From: UBA4416 sp031539425
GTDB lineage: Bacteria; Bacteroidota; Bacteroidia; B-17B0; Aurantibacillaceae
Reading direction: 5' to 3'
DNA: 15,680 nt
Assembly: GCA_031539425.1 (NCBI GenBank)
Contig: JAVKLI010000057.1
Coordinates: forward strand, 1 to 15,680
In this document: piece by piece, positions 8,213 through 15,620 of the stretch
How the letters are laid out: each line of letters begins with the position of its first letter
Position numbering within the stretch: position 1 is the first letter of the stretch
Notes under the pieces: model-generated
Databases searched by the model: none
Told to the model about the DNA's origin: nothing
Seen by the model: the letters and a program-made list of their open reading frames with translations, nothing else
Translations under genes and position numbers: made by a program

Positions 8213-8415
8213 ATAGTATATGGCGCTTGAACGGTTGATTTATAATTTCCTATAAAGTTATAACTATTTTTAAATGCAATATACTTTTATCTATAATTTA
8301 TTTTTTAACCTGTATGTTTAGTAATTAAATAAGCGTGCTACAGCATTTTTAGAGTGGGTATTCATTAAATGAGAGGCAAAACTTTAACCTGTTTAAAAAA
8401 TTTATGTTATAGCTT

Positions 8416-9630
8416 TTAATGAAAATAAAGTATTAAATTATATTTTTTGTACTTAATTTTTCTTCTTTTTTTCTCTGCCAAAATTAAATTTAACTCTCTT
8501 CCTGTTTGTCCTTTTACGCTAGTATTTTCTTGAGCCCGTCTAATAAGGTATGGAAGTACATCTTTTACAGGTCCGTATGGTACATACTTAGCTACGTTAT
8601 AATTATTGGCTGATAAATTAAAACTAATATGATCGCTCATGCCGTATAATTGGGCAAATGAAACATGGGGGTGATTATTAGCAATACTGTTTTGTTTCAT
8701 AAGTTTAATTAGCTTAAGGGTGCTTTCTTCGTTATGGGTGCCGATACAAAATGCTATATTTTGAATGTGTGTCATACAAATATCTATAGCCTCATTAAAT
8801 AATTTATCTGTTGCTTGTTTATCAATATTAATGGGCGATTTATATTGCTTGTCTTGAGCTCGTTTTCGTTCCTTTTCCATATATGCACCCCGCACTAGTT
8901 TAGCGCCCACTATATAATTTTCTGTTTGAGCTCTTTTAATGGATTGTGTTAAAAAAGCTAAACTATCGTGCCTGTAAAATTGATAGGTGTTAAATATTAT
9001 GGCTTGTGAGGTGTTATGTAGTTTCATGTTTGCATCAGCTAGTTCATCAACGCACGGTTGTATCCAACTCTCTTCGGCATCAATAAATATAGGCTGTTTT
9101 GAGTCAGCTGCTTTTTTGCAAATGGTATTTACTCTGTGTTCTACTTTTTTAAATTCTAATTTTTCTACTTCTGTAAGTGGTGTTTTAGTGCTTACTTTTT
9201 CTAACAATTCAAATCGGGCTAATCCAGTAATTTTAAATACACAAAACGGAATATGATTGTTATTATTAGCTTTATCAATAGTAGCAATAGTTTCAAGCAT
9301 ACAATTTTCAAAGTCTGCTTCACATTCTTTACCTTCTACACTGTAATCTAAAATGGTACCTATATTATATTGTGCTAATGCAGTTATCGTTTTAGAACAT
9401 TCATCAATCGATTCTCCACCTACAAATTGCTTAAAAATAGTATGTTTTATTAAAGATTTAAACCCAATTTTTATACTAACTGGGGCTAAATGACTAGATA
9501 ATTTAACGAGAGTTGGGTAGCTAATTAATTTAAATAACCAATATGCTTTATTTAATTCATGATTAGATTTTGATTTAAAGGCTAATTCTGTATTTTCAAA
9601 TGATACCATAGTATTTGGATAAAGTAACAT
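8416..9630 (-). CDS. Proline dehydrogenase (stand-alone PRODH)
   Basis: FAD enzyme oxidising L-proline to pyrroline-5-carboxylate, passing electrons to the quinone pool at the inner membrane face. It has a beta/alpha barrel with LDYSVEG at 94-100, DAEESWIQ at 184-191, KLVRGAY at 244-250, FAQLYGMSD at 325-333 and the substrate-pocket segment YVPYG (349-353) followed by YLIRRAQEN with Arg364/Arg365. KLVRGAY, rather than the PutA form KGAYWD, and the helical insert at about 135-180 resemble mitochondrial PRODH. No P5C dehydrogenase domain is fused or adjacent. The true start is probably the ATG at 9609 (Met8). A TACATTTG -7 box at 9635-9642 would start transcription at about 9628, too close for the ATG at 9630, and homologues begin near the VSFENTELAF segment. 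The last dozen residues form a basic, AT-coded tail beyond the usual end. Confidence 0.93.
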   Translation of the reverse strand: MLLYPNTMVSFENTELAFKSKSNHELNKAYWLFKLISYPTLVKLSSHLAPVSIKIGFKSLIKHTIFKQFVGGESIDECSKTITALAQYNIGTILDYSVEGKECEADFENCMLETIATIDKANNNNHIPFCVFKITGLARFELLEKVSTKTPLTEVEKLEFKKVEHRVNTICKKAADSKQPIFIDAEESWIQPCVDELADANMKLHNTSQAIIFNTYQFYRHDSLAFLTQSIKRAQTENYIVGAKLVRGAYMEKERKRAQDKQYKSPINIDKQATDKLFNEAIDICMTHIQNIAFCIGTHNEESTLKLIKLMKQNSIANNHPHVSFAQLYGMSDHISFNLSANNYNVAKYVPYGPVKDVLPYLIRRAQENTSVKGQTGRELNLILAEKKRRKIKYKKYNLILYFH

Positions 9631-9634
9631 AATG

Positions 9635-9642
9635 CAAATGTA
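9635..9642 (-). promoter_or_regulatory. Candidate -7 promoter box for proline dehydrogenase
   Basis: The - strand reads TACATTTG, an exact TAnnTTTG match. Transcription would begin near 9628, giving a leader of about 19 nt to the preferred ATG at 9609. No TTTG is seen at the usual -33 distance; long A-tracts (on this strand) lie there instead. Confidence 0.4.
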
Positions 9643-9664
9643 ATTGTAACATTGGGTAGTGCTA

Positions 9665-9695
9665 CTTTTTTTTTATACTTTTTTTTATACTTTTA
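9665..9695 (+). repeat. Phased T-tract direct repeats between divergent genes
   Basis: The stretch reads C-T9-ATA-C-T8-ATA-C-T4-A4: two near-identical units of 13 and 12 bp followed by a shorter third. It sits between the outward-facing -7 boxes of proline dehydrogenase and ccmE, where -33 or UP-like elements would be expected. Spaced A/T tracts bend DNA, and homopolymer runs of this length can slip in replication. Confidence 0.7.
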
Positions 9696-9709
9696 AAAGC
9701 CTAAATGCT

Positions 9710-9717
9710 TAATTTTG
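9710..9717 (+). promoter_or_regulatory. Candidate -7 promoter box for ccmE-ccmF
   Basis: TAATTTTG is an exact TAnnTTTG match, 12 bp before the ATG at 9730. The TTG that would be needed to start ccmE at 9715 is the last three bases of this box, which argues that the real start is the ATG at 9730. The -33 region is T-tract rather than TTTG. Confidence 0.45.
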
Positions 9718-9729
9718 GAAAAAAATTAC

Positions 9730-10116
9730 ATGAAAGTTATACATATTCTAGGCATCATTGTAGTTGCTATTGCAATTGGGGTTATTTATACAACCTTGCA
9801 AAGCAGCTCATCTTATTCAAATTTTACCGAAATAGAAAAAAACCCCACTATTGAATACCATGTGGTGGGTAAAATTAATAAATCAAAGCCTATTCAGTAT
9901 AACCCAAAAGTAAATGCTAATCTATGTTCGTTTTATTTGGTTGATATGCAAGGCATAGAGCGTCAAGTAAATTTACACAAAAGCTTACCTCAAGATATAC
10001 AAAGCGCCGAGCAGATTGTGATAATTGGTAAATTATCTAATAACATTTTTAATGCACATAGTATTTTGATGAAATGTCCAAGTAAATATAATGCCACTGA
10101 TAAAACAGCTAAGTAA
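9730..10116 (+). CDS. ccmE: Cytochrome c maturation haem chaperone CcmE, Cys-type
   Basis: Membrane-anchored periplasmic haem chaperone of system I. It receives haem from CcmABCD and hands it to CcmF. From the ATG at 9730 the protein has 128 residues: a signal-anchor helix at about 2-22, then a small beta-barrel (OB-fold) domain with the pattern VVGKI...YNPK...FYLVD...VNLHKSLPQDI...VIIGKL. The haem-attachment site of E. coli CcmE is His130 in HDENY. Here the aligned segment is CPSKY, so Cys116 and Tyr120 (counted from this start) give the CxxxY variant known from some archaea and other bacteria. The frame is open to a TTG at 9715, but that codon lies in a promoter-like box. The stop codon directly abuts the ccmF ATG, so the two genes should be co-translated. 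Confidence 0.88.
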   Translation: MKVIHILGIIVVAIAIGVIYTTLQSSSSYSNFTEIEKNPTIEYHVVGKINKSKPIQYNPKVNANLCSFYLVDMQGIERQVNLHKSLPQDIQSAEQIVIIGKLSNNIFNAHSILMKCPSKYNATDKTAK

Positions 10117-12705
10117 ATGAATAATGCAATAAATTATATTGGAGAGCATACTATTACTCAGCAATTGGGTTATTTTTTTGTTTATGCTTCATTTGTATCA
10201 TCATTACTAAGTATCGTTGGTTATTATTTTGCATCACAATCATTAAATGAAATAAATAGTTGGAAAAAATTTGCCAACACTTTTTTCACAGTTCATTCTA
10301 TATCTGTTATAGGTATTGTAGGGGTGTTATTTTATGTTTTATTAAATCATTACTATGAATTTGCTTATGTGTGGCAACACAGCAATAATAGTATGCCTTT
10401 ACAATACATTTTATCTTGCTTTTGGGAAGGACAGGAAGGTAGTTTTTTATTATGGATAGTATGGAATGTTATTTTGGCTAATGTGTTCCGTAAGGTTACT
10501 TCTGATAAATGGAAATCCATATCAATGCTGGTATTTTCTTTAGTGCAATTATTTTTAACTTCCATGTTACTTGGCATATACTTTAACAATTATAAAATTG
10601 GTAGCAGCCCCTTTTTATTTTTAAGAGAACATAGTGATTTTTCAAATTTACCTTTTGTACAACAGGCTAATTACGTGGTTAAGTTAGATGGTCGTGGTCT
10701 CAATCCATTATTAATGAATTATTGGATGACCATTCATCCACCTATTTTATTTTTAGGATTTTCATCTACCATTATTCCGTTTGCATTTGCCATTACTGCC
10801 TTATGGAAAAAAGAATTTACCGCCTGGCAAAAACCAGCTTTACCATGGACACTTTTTTCAGTTGCTATTTTAGGCTTAGGTATATTAATGGGTGGCGCAT
10901 GGGCGTATGAAGCCTTGAGTTTTAATGGCTTTTGGGCTTGGGATCCTGTAGAAAACTCTTCGTTAGTTCCGTGGATAGTTATTTTGGCCGCATCACACGT
11001 TATGATTATTAATAGAAAAACAAATAAAGCCCTGTTTTTAACTTTGTTTTTATGCATTGCCTCATTTTTATTGGTGTTGTATTCTACCTTTTTAACTCGA
11101 AGTGGTATTCTTGGCAACAGTTCTGTTCATGCCTTTACAGATTTAGGAATGCAAGGTCAGTTGCTGTTATACATGTTGTTTTTTGTGTTTTTATATACCT
11201 TTTTATTATTGCAAAATAAATTGTGGCGTGTTAGTTATATATTTTTGTCTATTTTACTATTAATAGCAAATACTACTTACACGCAATCAAGTGTTTTACT
11301 AATGCTTTGGTTTCTGATAACCCTCTTTACTATTATTTACGCTTACAATGCGTATTTTAACACAAAAAATGAAAGCGAAAACATTTATAGTCGTGAGTTT
11401 TGGATGTTTATAGGCGCTATAACTCTTTTGATATCAGCCTTTACATTAACTTATTTTACATCTATTCCTGTAATCAATAAATTATTTAATTTAAATAAAG
11501 CGCCATTGCAAATAAGTGATTATAACAATTGGATGATGCCTTATGCGGTTGTTATATTAATTTTAGTAGGTGTTACGCAGTACATGAAGTTTAAATTAAC
11601 TGATTTAAACCAATTTTTAAAACAAAATAAATGGTCATTTCTTTTATCTGTATTGTTTTCGGTAGTATGTATTATACCATTATACTTTTTAAACAATTTA
11701 AGTTTGCTAAATAATGAGTGGTTGTATATCATGTATTCTATTGTATTTTTTGCGGCTTTGTATGCTGTTTTTTCAAATTTAGATTACTGGATACGTGTAT
11801 TATCTGGTAAAATAGGTCATGCAGGAGCGGCCATAGCGCATGTTGGCTTTGCTTTAATTATTTTAGGTGCATTGGTTTCAACATCAAAAAGACAAACACT
11901 TTCTGTAAATACATCTCAAGTAAAAGTTGAAAATTTAGGCGAAAGTTTTTCGTCGCAAAAAAGTTTATTACTTACTCAAGGTGATACTTTACCAATTGGT
12001 AACTATTGGATTACCTATCAAAAAAAACATAGGCAAGGTGTAGATGTATTTTTTACGATGGTTTATTTTAAAAAAATACAAAAGCAGTTTATAAAAGTTT
12101 TTGAATTAACACCTACCATACAGGATAACCCTAAAATGGGTCGTGCTGCATCACCCGACACTAAGCATTTTTTAAGCCATGATGTATATACACACATATC
12201 CTATGCCGACTTGAGTGATAATTCTAGCATTGATAATGATGCCTACTTACCACCTTCAAATTTTATAGGGCATGTTCAAGATACCATTCAAACGAGTCAT
12301 GCAAGTGTTTTAATTAGTCAAATTAAAACTAATATTAATAAAAAGCAGTACCAACAAAATGATAGCTTACTTATAGTATCTCTTGTTTTAAATATAACAT
12401 CGCATGATAAAAAAACCTATCAAGCATTTCCAAAATATATTATTAACAAAAGTATAGTATCTACAGAACCTGCAGAAGTGCCAGAATTAGGACTGCGCTT
12501 TACGTTTTGGAAAATTAACCCAACAGATGGAACAGTAGAATTACAAGTGAGTGAAAAACAAAGAAATAAAAAAGATTTTGTTGTAATGGAAGCTTATATG
12601 TTTCCATTTATTAACTTACTGTGGCTAGGATCCCTACTAATGGTATTAGGAACTATAATTGCTGTTATTACAAGAGTGCGGAAAAATAAAAAAGCATCAC
12701 ATTAA
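10117..12705 (+). CDS. ccmF: Cytochrome c haem lyase CcmF (CcmF/CcsA family)
   Basis: Polytopic inner-membrane protein that joins haem from CcmE to CXXCH apocytochromes on the periplasmic side. At 862 residues it is longer than E. coli CcmF (about 650). The WWD domain reads GGAWAYEALSFNGFWAWDPV at 259-278, and EGQEGSFLLW at 104-113 is a typical loop. Four histidines match the E. coli haem ligands by context: His207 (IHPPILF), His294 (AASH), His338 (SVHAF) and His575 (IAHVGFAL). About 15-17 membrane segments are followed by a soluble, presumably periplasmic region at about 590-830 and a final helix at 833-852. It begins immediately after the ccmE stop. Its last codons (KASH-stop) form the left arm of the terminator hairpin. 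The other ccm genes (A, B, C, D, H) are not in the window. Confidence 0.94.
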   Translation: MNNAINYIGEHTITQQLGYFFVYASFVSSLLSIVGYYFASQSLNEINSWKKFANTFFTVHSISVIGIVGVLFYVLLNHYYEFAYVWQHSNNSMPLQYILSCFWEGQEGSFLLWIVWNVILANVFRKVTSDKWKSISMLVFSLVQLFLTSMLLGIYFNNYKIGSSPFLFLREHSDFSNLPFVQQANYVVKLDGRGLNPLLMNYWMTIHPPILFLGFSSTIIPFAFAITALWKKEFTAWQKPALPWTLFSVAILGLGILMGGAWAYEALSFNGFWAWDPVENSSLVPWIVILAASHVMIINRKTNKALFLTLFLCIASFLLVLYSTFLTRSGILGNSSVHAFTDLGMQGQLLLYMLFFVFLYTFLLLQNKLWRVSYIFLSILLLIANTTYTQSSVLLMLWFLITLFTIIYAYNAYFNTKNESENIYSREFWMFIGAITLLISAFTLTYFTSIPVINKLFNLNKAPLQISDYNNWMMPYAVVILILVGVTQYMKFKLTDLNQFLKQNKWSFLLSVLFSVVCIIPLYFLNNLSLLNNEWLYIMYSIVFFAALYAVFSNLDYWIRVLSGKIGHAGAAIAHVGFALIILGALVSTSKRQTLSVNTSQVKVENLGESFSSQKSLLLTQGDTLPIGNYWITYQKKHRQGVDVFFTMVYFKKIQKQFIKVFELTPTIQDNPKMGRAASPDTKHFLSHDVYTHISYADLSDNSSIDNDAYLPPSNFIGHVQDTIQTSHASVLISQIKTNINKKQYQQNDSLLIVSLVLNITSHDKKTYQAFPKYIINKSIVSTEPAEVPELGLRFTFWKINPTDGTVELQVSEKQRNKKDFVVMEAYMFPFINLLWLGSLLMVLGTIIAVITRVRKNKKASH

Positions 12706-12720
12706 TGTGATGCTTTTTTT
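12688..12720. terminator. Bidirectional intrinsic terminator between ccmF and metK
   Basis: A6, then GCATCACATT paired with AATGTGATGC (12694-12713), then T7. The 10-bp arms are perfect complements, and the flanking A and T runs serve the two strands equally. It ends ccmF transcription on the + strand and metK on the - strand (metK stop at 12742). The ccmF stop codon, TAA at 12703-12705, lies at the hairpin centre. Confidence 0.93.
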
Positions 12721-12741
12721 AGAAAGGTTCAGTAATTGCTT

Positions 12742-13992
12742 TTATAGTTTAAACGCAGCTTTAACTTTTGCTACATAGTCTAGTTTTTCCCAAGTAAATA
12801 ATTCAACATTTACTTTTTTAATTTTTCCATCTGGACCTTTAAATGACTTAGTAACTGTTTCGTTTTTACGTCCCATGTGTCCGTATGCTGCAGTTTCGCT
12901 ATACATTGGATTGCGCAATTTTAAGCGTTGCTCTATAAAGTACGGACGCATATCAAATACTTTTTCAATTATTTTAGCTATTTGGCCGTCTGTCATTTTT
13001 ACTTTAGCTGTTCCGTAGGTATCAATAAAAATACCCATTGGTTTTGCTACACCTATTGCATATGACACTTGTACTAATACTTCATCGCACAAGCCAGCTG
13101 CTACCATGTTTTTTGCAATATGTCTGGTTGCATAAGCTGCTGATCTATCAACTTTACTAGGGTCTTTTCCTGAAAAAGCCCCACCTCCGTGTGCGCCTTT
13201 TCCACCATAAGTATCAACTATAATTTTACGTCCTGTTAAGCCTGTATCGCCATGTGGCCCTCCTATAACAAATTTACCTGTAGGGTTAATATGGTATTTA
13301 ATTTTATCATTAAATAATTGTGCATATTTTGAATATTTCTTTTTAACTCTTGGGATTAAAATCGAAATAATATCTTTTTTAATTTGAGCCAACATTTTTG
13401 CTTCCGAATCAAAGTCATCATGCTGAGTTGAAACAACTATTGCATCAATGCGCATTGGTTGGTTGTTATCGTTATACTCAATAGTAACTTGAGATTTAGC
13501 ATCTGGGCGTAAGTATTTTATTTCTTTATTTTCTCTTCTTAATGCCGCTAACTCTATTAAAATAGCATGCGCTAAATCTAACGGAAGGGGCATATAATTT
13601 ACTGTTTCATTGGTTGCATAACCAAACATCATACCTTGATCACCAGCTCCTTGATCTTCTTTTTTCTTTTTATCTACACCTTGGTTAATATCTGCAGATT
13701 GCTCATGAATAGCCGAAAGAATGCCACAAGAGTTAGCTTCAAACATATATTCAGATTTGGTGTAACCAATTTTACGAATAACATTTCTTGCAATTTCTTG
13801 TACATCTAAATAAGCTTTTGATTTTACTTCTCCAGCTAAAACTACTTGACCTGTTGTTACTAATGTTTCGCAAGCTACTTTACTATTAGTATCAAAAGCT
13901 AAAAAATTATCTATTAAAGCATCTGATATTTGGTCTGCTACTTTGTCTGGGTGGCCTTCCGAAACTGATTCTGAGGTAAATAAATATGGCAT
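12742..13992 (-). CDS. metK: S-adenosylmethionine synthetase
   Basis: Cytosolic enzyme making S-adenosylmethionine from methionine and ATP, with tripolyphosphate cleaved in the same active site. The 416 residues cover the three-domain fold. Visible motifs are GHPDKVADQISDA at 13-25 (His14 and Asp16 at the ATP/Mg site), GAGDQG at 115-120, GPHGDTGLTGRK at 245-256 and the phosphate-binding loop GGGAFSGKD at 269-277. It is slightly longer than E. coli MetK (384) because of extra segments, e.g. Lys-rich DKKKKEDQ before GAGDQG. It lies 26 bp after purS on the same strand, so it is probably the last gene of ilvE-purS-metK. No SAM riboswitch fits in the short gap upstream. Transcription ends at the hairpin at 12688-12720. 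Confidence 0.97.
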   Translation of the reverse strand: MPYLFTSESVSEGHPDKVADQISDALIDNFLAFDTNSKVACETLVTTGQVVLAGEVKSKAYLDVQEIARNVIRKIGYTKSEYMFEANSCGILSAIHEQSADINQGVDKKKKEDQGAGDQGMMFGYATNETVNYMPLPLDLAHAILIELAALRRENKEIKYLRPDAKSQVTIEYNDNNQPMRIDAIVVSTQHDDFDSEAKMLAQIKKDIISILIPRVKKKYSKYAQLFNDKIKYHINPTGKFVIGGPHGDTGLTGRKIIVDTYGGKGAHGGGAFSGKDPSKVDRSAAYATRHIAKNMVAAGLCDEVLVQVSYAIGVAKPMGIFIDTYGTAKVKMTDGQIAKIIEKVFDMRPYFIEQRLKLRNPMYSETAAYGHMGRKNETVTKSFKGPDGKIKKVNVELFTWEKLDYVAKVKAAFKL

Positions 13993-14018
13993 AGGTTATT
14001 GTTTTTTAATTTTTTGTT

Positions 14019-14273
14019 TTATTTTATTTCTGTTAATTCAATTTGGTAAGATTCCATTATTTGGTTACAAAGTAGTTTTTTACAAGCTTCATCTACCAAA
14101 CTATTAGCTTTTTCAATAGTTTCAGCTTCTACCTCTAAATTAATATGCTTGCCAACTCTGATATTTGAGATAGTGTTTAAACCTAAATTTTTTATTGATT
14201 GTGTTACTACTTTACCTTGGGGGTCTAATAACACTTTAAGTGGCATAATTTTTATATCTACAAAATACTTCAT
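14019..14273 (-). CDS. purS: Phosphoribosylformylglycinamidine synthase subunit PurS
   Basis: Small subunit of the three-part FGAM synthase (PurL, PurQ, PurS) of purine synthesis. PurS bridges the glutaminase PurQ and the small PurL so that ammonia is channelled to FGAR. The 84 residues show the family pattern: an opening beta strand, LLDPQGKVV at 15-23, SIKNLGLNTISNIRVGKHI at 26-44, and the C-terminal CKKLLCNQIMESYQIE (64-79). Its presence implies that the organism uses small PurL plus PurQ rather than one large PurL; neither is in the window. It lies 15 bp after ilvE and 26 bp before metK, an unusual place for a purine gene but consistent with co-transcription. Confidence 0.9.
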   Translation of the reverse strand: MKYFVDIKIMPLKVLLDPQGKVVTQSIKNLGLNTISNIRVGKHINLEVEAETIEKANSLVDEACKKLLCNQIMESYQIELTEIK

Positions 14274-14288
14274 TTTATACTGTTTTTT

Positions 14289-15353
14289 TTAAATTGAGTA
14301 CATCCAATTAAAAGTATCTTGAGTGTGCCCTTTTCTAATGCCTTTGAGCAAATTACCTACTTTAGTTGAAAAACTATTATCGTTAATTGCTGCTAAATTG
14401 TACTGTTTGTCTTTATGGCCAATTAAAATAATTGGCGCTATTGTAGCTGCAGTACCAACTCCAAATGCCTCTTGAACTGAGCCGTTTTGTAACCCCTCAA
14501 TAATTTCATTTACAGAGATTTTACGCTCTTCTACGTTGTATCCTAAATGTTTGGCTGTAGTTAGTACGCTATCTCTTGTAATGCCTTGTAAAATAGTATC
14601 GCTAAGGGCGGGTGTTACTATGGTATTATTAATTACAAACATTAAATTCATAGTGCCAGATTCTTCAAGGTAAGTTCTAGTTTTACCATCTGTCCAAATT
14701 AATTGGTGGTAGCCTTTTTGCTGTGCTAATTTGGTAGGATACAGGCTTCGTCCATAATTTCCAGCTGCTTTAACAAAACCTACGCCACCTTCTACAGCTC
14801 TGCAATAGTCTGTTTCTATTAATACTTTAACTGGTTCTGTATAGTATGCGCCTGATGGGCTAGTTAATATAACAAATCTATAGGTTTCACTTGGTTTTAC
14901 GCCTACAGCTTCGTCTGTTGCTATCATAAATGGACGAATGTATAAAGATCCTGAATCTGAGCCTGGCACCCATGCACTATCTAATTTTAATAATTCCATT
15001 AATCCACTCATAAATATCTCTTCGGTTATTTCGGGCATACACATTCTAACGGCTGAACGGTTGAGTCGTTTGAAATTTTCTAATGGTCTAAATACTTGTA
15101 CTTTACCTTCTTGGGTTTTGTAAGCTTTTAATCCTTCAAATATAGCTTGGCCATAATGTAATGCAGACATGGAATAACTCATGTCTACATTTTGGTAAGG
15201 CATTATTGTTGGGGTATCCCACTTACCATTTGCATAATTTGCCACTAACATATGGTCTGAAAAACACTTTCCAAACGCTACGTTATTAATATCCTGGTCA
15301 TTAATTCTACTTGTAGAAGTTTTATTAATGTTAATGTTTAAAGTTTGTATCAT
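14289..15353 (-). CDS. ilvE: Branched-chain amino acid aminotransferase
   Basis: PLP enzyme of fold type IV that interconverts Leu, Ile and Val with their 2-oxo acids, using glutamate/2-oxoglutarate. The 354-residue length and sequence resemble the longer BCAT group (as in mitochondria and Bacillus) rather than the roughly 310-residue E. coli type. The PLP lysine is Lys195 in GFVKAAGNYG. Other landmarks are HYGQAIFEGLKAY (66-78), YIRPFMIATDE (138-148), YLEESGTMNLMFV (228-240, with Glu230 near the PLP ring nitrogen), LQGITRDSV (255-263) and AFGVGTAATIAPI. It appears to be first in ilvE-purS-metK, with a promoter-like pair and an inverted repeat just upstream. The branched-chain biosynthetic genes themselves are not nearby. 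Confidence 0.95.
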   Translation of the reverse strand: MIQTLNININKTSTSRINDQDINNVAFGKCFSDHMLVANYANGKWDTPTIMPYQNVDMSYSMSALHYGQAIFEGLKAYKTQEGKVQVFRPLENFKRLNRSAVRMCMPEITEEIFMSGLMELLKLDSAWVPGSDSGSLYIRPFMIATDEAVGVKPSETYRFVILTSPSGAYYTEPVKVLIETDYCRAVEGGVGFVKAAGNYGRSLYPTKLAQQKGYHQLIWTDGKTRTYLEESGTMNLMFVINNTIVTPALSDTILQGITRDSVLTTAKHLGYNVEERKISVNEIIEGLQNGSVQEAFGVGTAATIAPIILIGHKDKQYNLAAINDNSFSTKVGNLLKGIRKGHTQDTFNWMYSI

Positions 15354-15361
15354 TATATATG

Positions 15362-15379
15362 ATTTTGCGGCGGCAAAAT
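15362..15379. promoter_or_regulatory. Inverted repeat overlapping the ilvE -7 box and start site
   Basis: ATTTTGC-GGCG-GCAAAAT is a perfect 7-bp inverted repeat with a 4-bp GC-only centre in otherwise very AT-rich DNA. One arm lies over the candidate -7 box and the other over the expected transcription start, which is the classic place for a repressor operator. It could instead be a small 5' leader hairpin. Confidence 0.45.
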
Positions 15380-15405
15380 AGTGAAATCTTTTTAGTTACA
15401 ACAAA
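15374..15405 (-). promoter_or_regulatory. Candidate promoter of ilvE-purS-metK
   Basis: On the - strand, TTTG (15405-15402) is followed after 21 bp by TATTTTG (15380-15374), close to the Bacteroidota -33/-7 pair TTTG...TAnnTTTG (one base shorter at the -7 box). Transcription would begin near 15368, leaving a leader of about 15 nt to the ilvE ATG. This is the only promoter in the window where both boxes are at a sensible spacing. Confidence 0.45.
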
Positions 15406-15620
15406 TGATTTAAAAACATTTTACAAAGACTACTACTAAAAATTAAAAGCAAAAAATAAAGCCAAAGAACATAAAACCAGAAAGGAAAATGTAGCATTTA
15501 CCTCAACTCAGGCAATTAAAGCTGTTACAAAACGCTTTAAATTGTTAATAACTTTTTTAGCTTTATTTGAAATATTTTATAAAATTTGTTAAAGTACCTA
15601 AATATATCTATTAAAATATT

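Larger units (their letters stand above)
15354..15620. other. Intergenic region upstream of ilvE
   Basis: Apart from the ilvE promoter and inverted repeat next to 15353, this AT-rich stretch shows no protein-like frame, tRNA or clear terminator on either strand. The right part (about 15542-15588) has several TTG/TTTG words, including a TTG at 15542-15544 followed after 17 bp by TTTATTTG (15562-15569). That is a one-mismatch -7 box and could drive the + strand frame starting at 15621, but the support is weak. Confidence 0.5.

Noticed and set aside
8213..8415. Possible terminator or promoter between proline dehydrogenase and recQ
   Set aside because: I found no stem with an adjacent T-run and no paired TTTG/TAnnTTTG; the nearest, TATATTGC read on the - strand, is too weak to call.
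9715..9729. Longer ccmE starting at TTG 9715
   Set aside because: The TTG is part of a TAATTTTG promoter box, and the ATG at 9730 starts immediately before the signal-anchor helix.
10734..11117. 127-codon - strand open frame
   Set aside because: It lies antisense to the WWD domain of ccmF, which is clearly the real gene.
13993..14018. SAM riboswitch before metK
   Set aside because: Only 26 bp separate purS and metK, and the likely ilvE leader is about 15 nt. Neither can hold a known SAM riboswitch.
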